The notes beneath the pieces were generated by a model, which made no database searches, had not been told where the DNA came from, and saw only the letters and a program-made list of their open reading frames with translations. Positions 16,624 to 25,096 of a stretch of 64,000 nt of DNA are shown piece after piece (the stretch's first letter is position 1; every line of letters starts with the position of its first letter). Source of the DNA: Acidobacteriota bacterium (lineage in GTDB: Bacteria; Acidobacteriota; Terriglobia; Terriglobales; Acidobacteriaceae); the NCBI GenBank assembly GCA_003225075.1, contig QIAP01000052.1, forward strand, positions 1 to 64,000, written 5' to 3'. Made by a program: the position numbers and the translations under genes.

Positions 16624-17469
16624 ATGTCTCTCGACAATACCCCTCAACGGGTGGTTTCGTTGCAACCCAGCGCGACAGTAATTCTTTCGGCCATTGGAAA
16701 ACTCGACCGCCTTGTTGCCTGCACCAAATACTGTGTGGACGTTTGTCCAGAGGTAGCGACTGGCGATCGCAGTATCATTGCCGATTCCTGGACAGCAAAA
16801 GCAGACGAAATTCTCGCGGCTGCACCTGATCTGGTGATCGCCGCTGTTCCCTACCAGGAGAAAGCCGTCATTGAGATTCTAAAGTCCGGAACGCGCTTTC
16901 TAGGACTTGCCCCAAAGGCGCTGGCCGACATCTACACCGATGTCGCAACCATCGCTGGAGTGCTGGGCGCAGCGGAGCGCGGTGAAAAGGTTATTGCCGA
17001 GATGCAGCGTGAAATTGAAGTTATTTGCGCGCAGATAAAAGATCAAACTGTAAACAAGCCGCGAGTATTCTGCGAAGAATGGGGCAAGCCGCTGATCTCA
17101 TCCCAGAAGTGGGTAGCCGAGTTAGTGGAAGCGGCTGGCGGAGAGTTTATCGGCGAACCGGGGAAACAATGCAGCCCGCAGGCAGTGCTTAGTCAGAATC
17201 CGGACGTCTTTATTGCCGCCTGGTGCGGCGCCGGCGATCGGGTGCCGCTGGAAAAGATCATTCATGACCGCGGCTGGACGGACACAAGCGCGGCCCGTCA
17301 CGACCGTGTCTACTGTATTCGCGATGAATTACTGAACACTCCTGCACCTACTCTCGTGCACGGCTTGCGTGCTCTCGCGGCGGCCATTCATCCTGGGCGA
17401 TTTCCACAACCCGCGGGTCTAAGATGTATTGCTGATGTTCGTGCGCGGGCGCGTGAGCAACATCAGTAA
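16624..17469 (+). CDS. Cobalamin-binding protein, BtuF-like, no signal peptide
   Basis: This 281-residue periplasmic-binding-protein fold (class III, BtuF/FecB-like) starts RVVSLQPSATVILSAIGKLD and continues VACTKYCVDVCPEV, ISSQKWVAELVEAAGGEF, and PDVFIAAWCGAG. Family members bind vitamin B12 or corrinoids, usually for ABC importers. This copy begins directly with the domain, without signal peptide or lipobox, so it may be cytosolic. It carries cysteines close together (CTKYCVDVC). It is first in a plus-strand set with an 18-base gap to the GAF/fRMsr gene, so co-transcription is likely. Confidence 0.78.
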   Translation: MSLDNTPQRVVSLQPSATVILSAIGKLDRLVACTKYCVDVCPEVATGDRSIIADSWTAKADEILAAAPDLVIAAVPYQEKAVIEILKSGTRFLGLAPKALADIYTDVATIAGVLGAAERGEKVIAEMQREIEVICAQIKDQTVNKPRVFCEEWGKPLISSQKWVAELVEAAGGEFIGEPGKQCSPQAVLSQNPDVFIAAWCGAGDRVPLEKIIHDRGWTDTSAARHDRVYCIRDELLNTPAPTLVHGLRALAAAIHPGRFPQPAGLRCIADVRARAREQHQ

Positions 17470-17487
17470 TGAGTTAACATCGTCCTT

Positions 17488-17991
17488 ATGCCGGCCGCCT
17501 CAAACAAGCAGGAAAGACTAGAGGAAGTGAAAAAAGAAGTCGATGAACTCGCCTGGTCGGCGGGCTCTGCTGCTGAACTGATGCGCAACATTGTCAAACT
17601 CCTACATGACCAAATGCTCAAGTACAACTGGGTTGGGTTCTATATGTTGGCGAAGTCTCCCGCGGAGCGGTCGCCCATGCTGGTGCTGGGCGCGTTCCAG
17701 GGCGCGATGACGCCCCACTCGCGCATTCCGCTCCACCAGGGTATTTGCGGAGCGGCAGCGTCGACAGGCAAAACGGTGGTTGTGGACGACGTGAACGAAG
17801 ATCCACGATATCTGGCCTGTTCCATTGAAACCAAGTCGGAGATCGTCGTACCTGTTTTCGCCCATGATGAAGTGGTGGGCGAACTTGATATCGACAGCCA
17901 CTTCCCTGCCGCCTTCGACCACGAAGATCGGCAACTTGTTGAGCATTGCGCCGGGCTGGTCGGTAAGTTTCTGGAAAAGATCCCTGGATGA
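17488..17991 (+). CDS. GAF-domain protein, free methionine-R-sulfoxide reductase-like
   Basis: The 167-residue single GAF domain resembles free Met-(R)-sulfoxide reductase (fRMsr/YebR), which reduces oxidised free methionine using thioredoxin. The active-site region reads HQGICGAAASTGKTVVVDDV, then PRYLACSIETKSEIVVPVF, placing cysteines at the expected resolving and catalytic positions. WVGFYMLAK near the N-terminus also fits. An upstream helix precedes the domain. The stop codon overlaps the next gene (ATGA) and that gene encodes a thioredoxin-like protein, which supports the redox role. Confidence 0.75.
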   Translation: MPAASNKQERLEEVKKEVDELAWSAGSAAELMRNIVKLLHDQMLKYNWVGFYMLAKSPAERSPMLVLGAFQGAMTPHSRIPLHQGICGAAASTGKTVVVDDVNEDPRYLACSIETKSEIVVPVFAHDEVVGELDIDSHFPAAFDHEDRQLVEHCAGLVGKFLEKIPG

Positions 17992-19025
17992 GAGTCGAGA
18001 AAGGCAAGGTACGAGCTCCTGAGATCGGTCGAGTGTGGCTTAATTCTTTGCCACTCAGCTTCCGGCAGTTGCGCGGACGCGCGGTGCTGGTGGATTTCTG
18101 GGACTACACCTGTATGAACTGCATTCGAACGTTGCCATACGTGCAGGCCTGGCACGAGCGGTATGGCAATAAGGGACTCACGGTGATCGGTGTACATACG
18201 CCTGAATTCACCTTCGCGCAGTACGAATCGAATGTGGAACGCGGAGTGCGAGAGTTCGGGCTGACCTATCCGGTTGTGATCGACAGCAACTACGAATTAT
18301 GGAAAGCCTTCGCTAACCGCTGCTGGCCCACCAAGTACCTGCTCGATAAAGATGGTTACCTGCGCTATGCACATTTCGGCGAGGGTGCGTATGGAGAATG
18401 CGAAGAAGCCATCCATGAACTATTGCGGGAGATAAGTCCGGGCGTCTCTCTGCCTCCGGTAATGGGACCGGTGCGGGAGGAAGATCGTTCGGACGCGGTG
18501 TGCTATCCCGCGACCCCCGAGCTGTACCTCGGCCACCGACGTGGACGGCTGGGTAATGGCGGCGGTTTCAAAGAAGACCAAGTGTCCGAGTATTCGTTCT
18601 CCGGTGAGCCAGAGCAGAACTGTTTCTATGCTCGCGGAGAATGGGCGTCCACCGCCGAGTATCTGGAGGCCGCCGGCGATGGTGAACACAGCATTGTGTT
18701 GAAGTATTCCGGAGCCGCGGTCAACCTGGTCATGGCTTCACCGCGGGGACCGTCCTGCAGCGTCGTAGTACTTCAGGATGGCAAACCACTGAGCCGAGAG
18801 AATTCCACCGTTGATACTCGGTTCCGAACTGTCAACGGCGAGGAACAGAGTTACGTATTCGTACAGCAGGCCAAGATGCACTTCCTCGTCGATAACCACG
18901 AGTTCGGCGAGCACGAACTGGAACTGCGCTGCCGCGGCGGCCTGGCGGCGTTTGCCTTCACCTTTACCTCTTGTGTGGATCCGAGCCGCAAAGCAGTTTC
19001 CGCCCAAGCAGTCTCTCAAGAATGA
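17988..19025 (+). CDS. Thioredoxin-like protein with DipZ-type C-terminal domain
   Basis: The 345-residue soluble protein has an N-terminal redoxin domain with active site CMNC (WDYTCMNCIRTLPYVQAW) and the strand-loop VIGVHTPEFTFAQYE. A Trp-Pro (CWPTKYLLDKDG) marks the cis-proline site. Residues of about 160-335 form a beta-rich domain like the C-terminal part of DipZ/CcdA-thioredoxin fusions (YLGHRRGRLGNGGG and EYSFSGEPEQNCF), but the membrane CcdA-like half is absent. It has no signal peptide, so it is probably cytosolic. It overlaps both neighbours by four bases. Confidence 0.8.
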   Translation: MRVEKGKVRAPEIGRVWLNSLPLSFRQLRGRAVLVDFWDYTCMNCIRTLPYVQAWHERYGNKGLTVIGVHTPEFTFAQYESNVERGVREFGLTYPVVIDSNYELWKAFANRCWPTKYLLDKDGYLRYAHFGEGAYGECEEAIHELLREISPGVSLPPVMGPVREEDRSDAVCYPATPELYLGHRRGRLGNGGGFKEDQVSEYSFSGEPEQNCFYARGEWASTAEYLEAAGDGEHSIVLKYSGAAVNLVMASPRGPSCSVVVLQDGKPLSRENSTVDTRFRTVNGEEQSYVFVQQAKMHFLVDNHEFGEHELELRCRGGLAAFAFTFTSCVDPSRKAVSAQAVSQE

Positions 19026-19414
19026 AACGTGTAGTGGCAGCATTGATCGTGAAGGACGGGGCAATCCTGGTATGCCAGCGGACCCGGCACCAGCCCATGC
19101 CGTTGAAATGGGAGTTTCCCGGCGGCAAGATTGAAGATGGCGAGCAACCGCGAGATGCGCTACGCCGGGAGCTGGATGAAGAACTGGGAATCGACGCCAA
19201 GGTAGGCGATGAGGTAGCTAGAATCCAGCATGATTACAAGAACGGCGGTTCTGTCGAGTTACGCTTCTTCCTGGTGCAGGAGTTCAGAGGACAGTTGGAA
19301 AACCGAATTTTTCGCGATGTGCGCTGGGCGAAACGCACGGAGCTTCCGGGATATGACTTCCTGGAAGCGGATCGAGAGTTAGTGCAGGACCTGGCGGCGG
19401 GAAAAATCGTCTAG
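19022..19414 (+). CDS. NUDIX hydrolase, MutT-like (8-oxo-dGTP diphosphatase)
   Basis: This 130-residue NUDIX protein has a complete box, GGKIEDGEQPRDALRRELDE followed by ELGI, matching G-x5-E-x7-REU-x-EE-x-GU. The opening VAALIVKDGAILVCQRT and closing YDFLEADRELVQDL match MutT. MutT hydrolyses 8-oxo-dGTP so that oxidised guanine is not put into DNA. The start is ATG 19022, which overlaps the thioredoxin gene stop by four bases. It is the last gene of the operon and converges on the Nramp gene with a ten-base gap. Confidence 0.88.
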   Translation: MKRVVAALIVKDGAILVCQRTRHQPMPLKWEFPGGKIEDGEQPRDALRRELDEELGIDAKVGDEVARIQHDYKNGGSVELRFFLVQEFRGQLENRIFRDVRWAKRTELPGYDFLEADRELVQDLAAGKIV

Positions 19415-19423
19415 ACTACCGAT

Positions 19424-20674
19424 TTATCCTGAACGCAACGTCCACAGGTAGGCAACGCTTAGTACTACCATAATCACGGTGGTAACCCAGGCGATGATAT
19501 TGTATGCGCGCGAATTAATATATTCCGCCATCAGCTCTTTCTTGTTAACCAGCAATAGCATGAAGATGAGCACCGGCGGAATCGCAATCCCGTTCAATAC
19601 TTGCGAGAGAATGGCTATCTTCACCAGTGGCAGGTTAGGGATCAAAATCACGCCTGCGCCGGCAACTATCAATAGGGTATACAGCCAGTAAAAGACAGGG
19701 GCTTCGCGGAATTCCTTGCCTACTCCAGATTCAAAACCCAGACCCTCGCACACCGTGTAGGCGGTTGACAGTGGCAAGATCGACGCGGCAAATAGGGACG
19801 CATTGAAAAGACCCATCGCGAACAGAATGTAGGCGTAGTCGCCAGCCAGAGGATGCAATGCCTCGGCCGCATCTTTGGCGGTCGCTATGTTGTGGTATCC
19901 GTGTACGTAAAGGGTAGCTGCGCACGCCACAATAATGAACCATGCCACCACGTCCGTGAAGATGCATCCCGTGATCACGTCCAGCCGAGAGGCTTTGTAT
20001 TGCCGTCGGGTCACACCCTTTTCGACGATCGAAGATTGCAGATAAAACTGCATCCAGGGCGCGATTGTCGTACCTACTACACCGATCACCATGTACAAAT
20101 AACTCTTTTGTAGAAACATTGCTTTGTCTGGTGGTTTCACTGTTGCGACCAAGGCGTCAACCCAGCCAGGCTTGGCGAACACTCCGGCAAAAATATAGGT
20201 GACATAAAAGAAGGACGCGACCAGAAAGACTTTCTCCACGGACTTGTACTGGCCCTTCACGACAATCAGCCAGACGATAACCGCGCAAACCGGAACCGTT
20301 ATGTACTTGGAAAGTCCGAACAGTTCGAGACTTCCGGCAATGCCGGCGAACTCCCCAACCACGTTGCCGAAATTGAGAGCCAGAATTCCCAGCATCATGA
20401 AGAAGGTGATGCGGAAACCAAATTCTTCTCGAATTAAATCGCTGAGGCCCTTGCCGGTTACCGCTCCCATTCGCGCGGCAATCTCCTGGATCACGATCAG
20501 AGCGAGCGTGACCGGGATCAAGGTCCAGAGCAGCATGTTGCCGAACTGAGCCCCAGCCTGAGAGTAGGTAAGAATGCCGTTGGCGTCGTTGTCGACGTTC
20601 GCGGTGATAAATCCCGGACCGACTACGGCAAAGAACAGAAGGATCCGGATTTTCCAGCGCCTCAGGAATCTCAT
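19424..20674 (-). CDS. Nramp-type divalent metal transporter, atypical metal site
   Basis: This 416-residue multi-pass membrane protein (about 11 helices) is of the Nramp/SLC11 superfamily. Helix 1 reads GPGFITANVDNDANGILTYS instead of the canonical DPGN. Helix 6 reads VGTTIAPWMQFYLQSS where classical Nramps have the MPHN block, so the metal-coordinating methionine looks replaced by alanine. Loss of that Met is a feature reported for Mg2+-type Nramp relatives. The upstream gene on the same strand encodes an MgtE-N/CBS protein. Transition-metal, Mg2+ or another ion remain possible; Mg2+ is my inference. Confidence 0.85.
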   Translation of the reverse strand: MRFLRRWKIRILLFFAVVGPGFITANVDNDANGILTYSQAGAQFGNMLLWTLIPVTLALIVIQEIAARMGAVTGKGLSDLIREEFGFRITFFMMLGILALNFGNVVGEFAGIAGSLELFGLSKYITVPVCAVIVWLIVVKGQYKSVEKVFLVASFFYVTYIFAGVFAKPGWVDALVATVKPPDKAMFLQKSYLYMVIGVVGTTIAPWMQFYLQSSIVEKGVTRRQYKASRLDVITGCIFTDVVAWFIIVACAATLYVHGYHNIATAKDAAEALHPLAGDYAYILFAMGLFNASLFAASILPLSTAYTVCEGLGFESGVGKEFREAPVFYWLYTLLIVAGAGVILIPNLPLVKIAILSQVLNGIAIPPVLIFMLLLVNKKELMAEYINSRAYNIIAWVTTVIMVVLSVAYLWTLRSG

Positions 20675-20838
20675 TGGGTTGCTTCACAGACATAGATCGA
20701 ACGAATGACCGAACAGAATAAACGTAGATGCGGATTCTGGGTAGACGAAATATAGAATGAGTGCTTGTTCGAGGAGAACTAGGAGAACTCCGGTTCTAGT
20801 GCGGTAGAGCTAATGCCGTGCCACCCCGAAAAAAACGG

Positions 20839-22083
20839 CTACAGCTTGGCCCGCAACAGGCTGATCACATCATCCGAAGTGATCACGCCGGTAAGCGTTC
20901 CATCATCATTCACGACTGGCAGGGTCATCAGGTTGTATTTGTCAAACAGTTCTGCGATTTCCTTATCGCTCGCGCGGGCATGCGTGAAGATCAGGGGCTG
21001 CTGAGTCAAAGAGGAAAGCGGCGTGGTCGGTTCGGCTAAGACCAGCTTGGATAAGGGCACCGCACCCACCAGTTTTCCTTTTGGGTCCAGCAGGTAGACG
21101 GTGCTGACTGTCTCCACTCCACCCTCAAAGTGGCGCAGGGTTTCTATGGCATCGTGTACGGTCGCGTCAGCAGGCACCGCCAGGTATTCGGTAGTCATGC
21201 GGCCGGCGGCAGTGTTTTCCTTGAACTCGAGCAGATCCACTACTTCCTGGCGCTCTTGCGGTTCCATTTGCACCAGAATCTCTTCTGTTCTCTCGTCGGG
21301 CAGATCAGCGAGCAGGTCAGCGGCGGCGTCCGGTTGCATCTCCTCGACAATCTCGGCGGCACGCTCCGAGTCCAATGACTCCACCACTGACTTCTGAACC
21401 TTAGGCTGGAGTTCCTCCAGTGCCCCGGCCGCCACTCCTTCGTCGAGAGTCTCGAATACAGCTTCCCGTTCATCGGGAGCGAGGTTCTCGACGATGTCGG
21501 CGATGTCGGCGGGATGGAGCTTGGCCAGACGGGCATTCGAGATTTTCAGCTTCACGCGGCGGGCGGGATCGGTTTCGATGATGTCCACGAATTCCCAAGG
21601 GATTGTCTTGGGTGGAATCTTGCGCAATAAAGCCTTTAAGGCTGCGGATGGCACAATCCCTTTCAACAGGCGGCGTACTGCTCCGCGCGCGCCAATATCG
21701 ACCGACCCGATCTTCAGCACCGGGCGGTTCGCCACTGATTCCTGGTGCAGATCAACATCGTTCACCCGGACAACCTTTCGGCCGTAGACATCAATCACTT
21801 GCTGGTCAAGAAGGTCGCGCTCGAGTAGTAACAAGCCCTCTGCGCCGTTGGTGGCGGGCGGCCACTCTGAAACCGAATTGACCGCTTTAATGCCTCCATT
21901 AATCGATGCCACGGAAGTCAACGGCAGCATGCGATTGCCATCTTTGGTTTTGACGATCAGCATGGCCACTCGGGTGTGATCTTCCCCAGGCGCCAGGGCG
22001 ACTTCACGCACACGTCCGCGTGACTTGCCGGAAGCATCAAAGACCGGCGCACCCAATAATTCCGTAAGCGCTACGGTGGACAT
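20839..22083 (-). CDS. Soluble PRC/MgtE-N/CBS domain protein
   Basis: This 414-residue soluble protein starts with PRC-barrel-like beta segments (LGAPVFDASGKSRGRVREVAL). Next is an MgtE intracellular N-domain of helical repeats (LAKLHPADIADIVENLAPDE). It ends with two CBS motifs (TTEYLAVPADATVHDAIETL and PVVNDDGTLTGVITSDDVIS). In MgtE channels these domains sense Mg2+ and gate the pore. Here the membrane domain is missing, since the protein stops right after the CBS pair. ATG 22083 opens the PRC domain; a TTG six codons upstream is less likely. The Nramp-like gene follows 164 bases downstream. Confidence 0.85.
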   Translation of the reverse strand: MSTVALTELLGAPVFDASGKSRGRVREVALAPGEDHTRVAMLIVKTKDGNRMLPLTSVASINGGIKAVNSVSEWPPATNGAEGLLLLERDLLDQQVIDVYGRKVVRVNDVDLHQESVANRPVLKIGSVDIGARGAVRRLLKGIVPSAALKALLRKIPPKTIPWEFVDIIETDPARRVKLKISNARLAKLHPADIADIVENLAPDEREAVFETLDEGVAAGALEELQPKVQKSVVESLDSERAAEIVEEMQPDAAADLLADLPDERTEEILVQMEPQERQEVVDLLEFKENTAAGRMTTEYLAVPADATVHDAIETLRHFEGGVETVSTVYLLDPKGKLVGAVPLSKLVLAEPTTPLSSLTQQPLIFTHARASDKEIAELFDKYNLMTLPVVNDDGTLTGVITSDDVISLLRAKL

Positions 22084-22200
22084 CCCTGTGAGAATACTCA
22101 ACTGTCAGGGCGGAATCCACACGCCTCGGAGTTTTTTCGAGCAGGTGTCTAAAATCATAGGGACAGCTCCGGACATTTGGAGACCCTCGCTGAGGTCGCG

Positions 22201-22229
22201 TTGACAATTGCTGATTGGAAGGGCAAACT
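22201..22229 (+). promoter_or_regulatory. Possible sigma-70-type promoter for rsbW-like gene
   Basis: A perfect TTGACA lies at 22201-22206, with CAAACT 17 bases downstream at 22224-22229, matching the -10 consensus at only three of six positions. It lies 54 bases before the proposed start of the RsbW-like gene. It is a weak candidate. Confidence 0.3.
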
Positions 22230-22282
22230 ACCGGATTCGCCATGAGCCGCTATCCAGGTCATGCCGCCCGTCAATCGGTATT

Positions 22283-22774
22283 ATGCAGGGGGAGCCGGAT
22301 CCCAAGGCTCCAGAACAGATCGCATATATGAGCGGAAGACGGGTCTCCTATACGCTGGACTCAACCTTGGAGACCGTAAACAGCGCCGAGGAAACTGCCA
22401 GCCGAATCGCTGCCGAGGCTGGTTTTGGAGACGAAGACATCACCAGAATTGCTATGGCTGTGCGTGAGGCGGCGGTAAATGCTGTTCTGCATGGCAATGC
22501 CTACGATCCCGGCAAGAAGGTGACGTTAGCGTTTGAACGCACCGCCGTCGACCTGGTGATTACTATTCGCGACCAGGGTGGAGGGCTCGACATGAGCAAG
22601 ATTCCCGATCCGCTGGCGCCGGAAAACCTGCTGAAAACATCCGGCCGGGGCATTTTTATTATTCGCTCGTTCATGGATGAAGTAGAAATTCATCCCTCTC
22701 AGGCGGGCACCGAAATCAAACTGACCAAGCACGTCCACGGCTCAAACCTGGACGGTAAGGAGGCTTCCCAGTGA
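22283..22774 (+). CDS. RsbW-like anti-sigma factor/serine kinase (HATPase_c_2)
   Basis: This is a GHKL-type ATP-binding protein of the RsbW/SpoIIAB family, about 163 residues. The N-box is [17 protein letters not shown], the G1-like box [14 protein letters not shown], and the G2 box [15 protein letters not shown]. Such proteins bind sigma factors and phosphorylate a STAS antagonist in partner-switching stress circuits. The start is uncertain: ATG 22283 or 22328, neither with a good ribosome site. The next gene encodes the STAS partner and overlaps by four bases. No sigma factor or phosphatase gene lies next to them. Confidence 0.82.
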   Translation: MQGEPDPKAPEQIAYMSGRRVSYTLDSTLETVNSAEETASRIAAEAGFGDEDITRIAMAVREAAVNAVLHGNAYDPGKKVTLAFERTAVDLVITIRDQGGGLDMSKIPDPLAPENLLKTSGRGIFIIRSFMDEVEIHPSQAGTEIKLTKHVHGSNLDGKEASQ

Positions 22775-23115
22775 CAATGAAGACAAGCACTCGGCAGGTA
22801 AATGGCGTAACGGTTGTCGATCTCAGCGGTCGAATCACCTTGGGTGAAGGCAGCGTGGTGCTGCGCGACACCGTTCGCGACCTGCTGTCGAAAGGCAATA
22901 AAAAGATCCTACTCAACCTGGGAGAGGTCAACTATATCGACAGCTCCGGCATTGGTGAACTGGTCAGCGCTTTTACTACGGTTCGCAACCAGGGTGGTGA
23001 CCTTAAACTGCTCAACTTGACCAAGAAAGTTCACGATCTTCTTCAAATTACTAAGCTCTACACCGTCTTCGACGTGAAGGATGACGAGGCGAAGGCGGTG
23101 AAGTCCTTCAGTTAA
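22771..23115 (+). CDS. STAS anti-anti-sigma factor (SpoIIAA/RsbV-like)
   Basis: The 114-residue STAS domain protein has the phosphorylation-site region [16 protein letters not shown], in which the Ser of DSSG is the expected target of the upstream kinase. GTG 22771 overlaps the previous stop (GTGA) and has AAGGAGG at 22757-22763 at ideal spacing, so I prefer it to ATG 22777. The pair is a standard partner-switching module: dephosphorylated STAS binds RsbW and frees the sigma factor. The regulated sigma factor is not in the window. Confidence 0.88.
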   Translation: MTMKTSTRQVNGVTVVDLSGRITLGEGSVVLRDTVRDLLSKGNKKILLNLGEVNYIDSSGIGELVSAFTTVRNQGGDLKLLNLTKKVHDLLQITKLYTVFDVKDDEAKAVKSFS

Positions 23116-23152
23116 TTTCCGTTTGTGCCAACGGTTAGAGTCGCGACACTTG

Positions 23153-23179
23153 AGGGTCGGCCGCTCGCATCCCGACCCT
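23153..23179 (+). terminator. Possible transcript-end hairpin after STAS gene
   Basis: AGGGTCGG (23153-23160) pairs perfectly with CCGACCCT (23172-23179) around an 11-base loop, 38 bases after the STAS stop codon. No T-run follows, so it may be a stabilising hairpin or a Rho-dependent end rather than an intrinsic terminator. Confidence 0.35.
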
Positions 23180-23389
23180 TCCGCCGGTCAGAAACTTTAC
23201 CGGTGCCGGCGCTGGCACTCATCTTAGTAAACTCCGCCAGGTAGCAATTTCAGCGAATGCCCGCGGCACTAGTGAACTCTTGATCTAAATTTCCGTTACG
23301 GGAAGTCGTAACGATAAATTCGCGTTGCCCCGCCTGTAATCCTTCAACCCCGCCGTAGAATAACAATCAGGAAAAGTGTCAACGCCCAA

Positions 23390-23770
23390 ATGAGCAAGGC
23401 GAAGCTAGCACGCCTGCCGATCGCCGCAACCGTCTTGCTTTCTAGTTTCGGTATCGCCCAATGTATTCCATTCGCGGAAGCTAATGAGCAAATCGGCGCA
23501 ACCCGCTGCATCACCGGCAAAGTTTTGAAGGTTGAAGAAGGACAGGCGGGTGTGACCTATCTCAATTTCTGCGAAGATTGCCGCAGTTGTCCTTTCACCG
23601 TGGTGGTGTTTTCCTCGCATCTGAAACATGTCGGAGACGTGCGGGAGTTGAAGGACAAACTCATCGAAGTACACGGAGACGTCAAGCAGTATGACGGGCA
23701 TGCTGAAATCATTTTGAGTCGGCCGCAGCAACTACGCGGCGAGGCGTCGAGAATTCCGCCCTTTGCCTAA
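23390..23770 (+). CDS. Secreted OB-fold-like protein
   Basis: The 126-residue protein begins with a signal peptide (RLPIAATVLLSSFGIAQC). The mature part reads ATRCITGKVLKVEEGQAGVT and FCEDCRSCPFTVVVFSSHL, then LIEVHGDVKQYDGHAEIILS. This is a five-strand pattern like the tRNA-anti/OB fold found in many small periplasmic proteins. The cysteines C-x2-C-x2-C (CEDCRSC) could hold a metal or disulfide. Function is unknown. It is isolated, with a 270-base spacer upstream. Confidence 0.65.
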   Translation: MSKAKLARLPIAATVLLSSFGIAQCIPFAEANEQIGATRCITGKVLKVEEGQAGVTYLNFCEDCRSCPFTVVVFSSHLKHVGDVRELKDKLIEVHGDVKQYDGHAEIILSRPQQLRGEASRIPPFA

Positions 23771-23920
23771 AGGCTACGATGTCGAGAAACGAGGCCGTTA
23801 CAGCGCAGGTCAGTTCAAACACGCGAAGGCCCCGAGAAAGAAACACTCCAGGCGCCAGCCGGTAGCCGCGATGGCCAACATAGGTGAGACCGAGCCTGAG
23901 TAGTTTTTTGCCGCACCCGG

Positions 23921-25096
23921 TCACACCATTCCCTTCCTCAATTCTTCCAGCGGATATTTCGTGCCCCGCCAATCAATGCCGTCATTCCGGAGGGTCAAAT
24001 ACATGGAGCGCAGCATCGTATAAACAAACAGCGTGGTGCTGAGGGGATGCAGAAAGAAATAGTAGGCGGGCACCGCTGACCGGGACGCCATACCAACGTA
24101 GATGAGGAACATGGAGCTCAGTGCTACCGCGTATGGGAGCCGCTGCCATCCGGGCACCACCACCACGCCGACGAAAGGCGTCAAGTTAAGAAATGCCAGT
24201 CCTACGCAAGAGGCCAGGGTGCGCGGCCACTGAAATGAAAGCACGGCAAAGAAATTCTTGGTGAGGTTGCGGACCACACCCATTGCGCCCTTGGCCCAGC
24301 GAATTGAGATCAAATCCGCACCGAAAACGTTACGTTGGGCGTAACCTGCGTTCTTAACCACCTTGCCCAATTTCATGTCATCGAGCACTTCCATTCGCAA
24401 CGCCTTATAAGTTCCAATGGCTTCGTAGACCGAACGGCGGATGCAGTTAAATGCTCCCACACCCATGTGGTCCTTCGTATCCGGATCGGCCACTCGCCAA
24501 GGGCGATGCCCGAAGACGAACAACGACTGGAAGAACGCGATCATCATCTTCTCACCGGCATCCTTCATAATCATGCGGGGGAACATCACTACGTGGTCAG
24601 CCTTTTCACATTCGGCGTAGGCTAGCGCGCGACGCACCGCGTCGGCTTTGAATAGGACGTCGGCGTCGGTGAAGAGGAGCCAGTCGCCCGTGGCCTGCTG
24701 TGCGGCCATCCACATGGCGTGGGCCTTGCCAAGCCACCCGGGCGGAAGTCTTTCAATGTGGATAATTTTAAGAAGGCCTTGAGCCTTCGAAGTGCCAGCG
24801 ATACGATCCATAATTTCGCCGGTGGTGTCGGTTGAACGGTCATTCACGGCAATGACTTCATAATTGTCATAGTCGAGAGCGAGCAGCTGATCCAGGGTTT
24901 GGGCGATACTCTCTTCTTCGTTGCAGGCGGGTACGATAATGCTCACTCGAGGAGTGCCGCTCTCCGTCACCGGTCTGCGATCCCATTCCGGACGAGAGAC
25001 ATCGCCGATTTTCGGCATGCCAATGGCGGCTTCCACAATACGAGAAAACCACGCCGCCGCCAGGATACCGCCCGCAATCCAATGAAAATAACTCAT
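23921..25096 (-). CDS. Membrane glycosyltransferase, family 2
   Basis: The 391-residue GT2 protein has an N-terminal membrane helix. A GT-A domain follows with VSIIVPACNEEESIAQTLDQ, the metal-binding DAD of LLFTDADVLFKADAV, and a catalytic-loop segment (MEVLDDMKLGKVVKNAGY, SIRWAKGAMG). Three or four further membrane helices come at about 285-370. It should transfer a sugar from an activated donor to a lipid or growing chain at the inner membrane. It resembles hopene-associated or ceramide-type glycosyltransferases in layout, but I cannot assign a lipid. It overlaps the MFS gene by four bases. Confidence 0.8.
   Translation of the reverse strand: MSYFHWIAGGILAAAWFSRIVEAAIGMPKIGDVSRPEWDRRPVTESGTPRVSIIVPACNEEESIAQTLDQLLALDYDNYEVIAVNDRSTDTTGEIMDRIAGTSKAQGLLKIIHIERLPPGWLGKAHAMWMAAQQATGDWLLFTDADVLFKADAVRRALAYAECEKADHVVMFPRMIMKDAGEKMMIAFFQSLFVFGHRPWRVADPDTKDHMGVGAFNCIRRSVYEAIGTYKALRMEVLDDMKLGKVVKNAGYAQRNVFGADLISIRWAKGAMGVVRNLTKNFFAVLSFQWPRTLASCVGLAFLNLTPFVGVVVVPGWQRLPYAVALSSMFLIYVGMASRSAVPAYYFFLHPLSTTLFVYTMLRSMYLTLRNDGIDWRGTKYPLEELRKGMV

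Noticed and set aside
20675-20838. Riboswitch or leader between the MgtE-N/CBS and Nramp genes
   Set aside because: I looked for a Mg2+ or Mn2+ type leader but saw no conserved core or strong hairpin series.
23921-25096. Calling the GT2 gene hpnI or hpnB
   Set aside because: It lies 6 kb from hpnJ in a different operon, and the motifs visible are generic to membrane GT2 enzymes.
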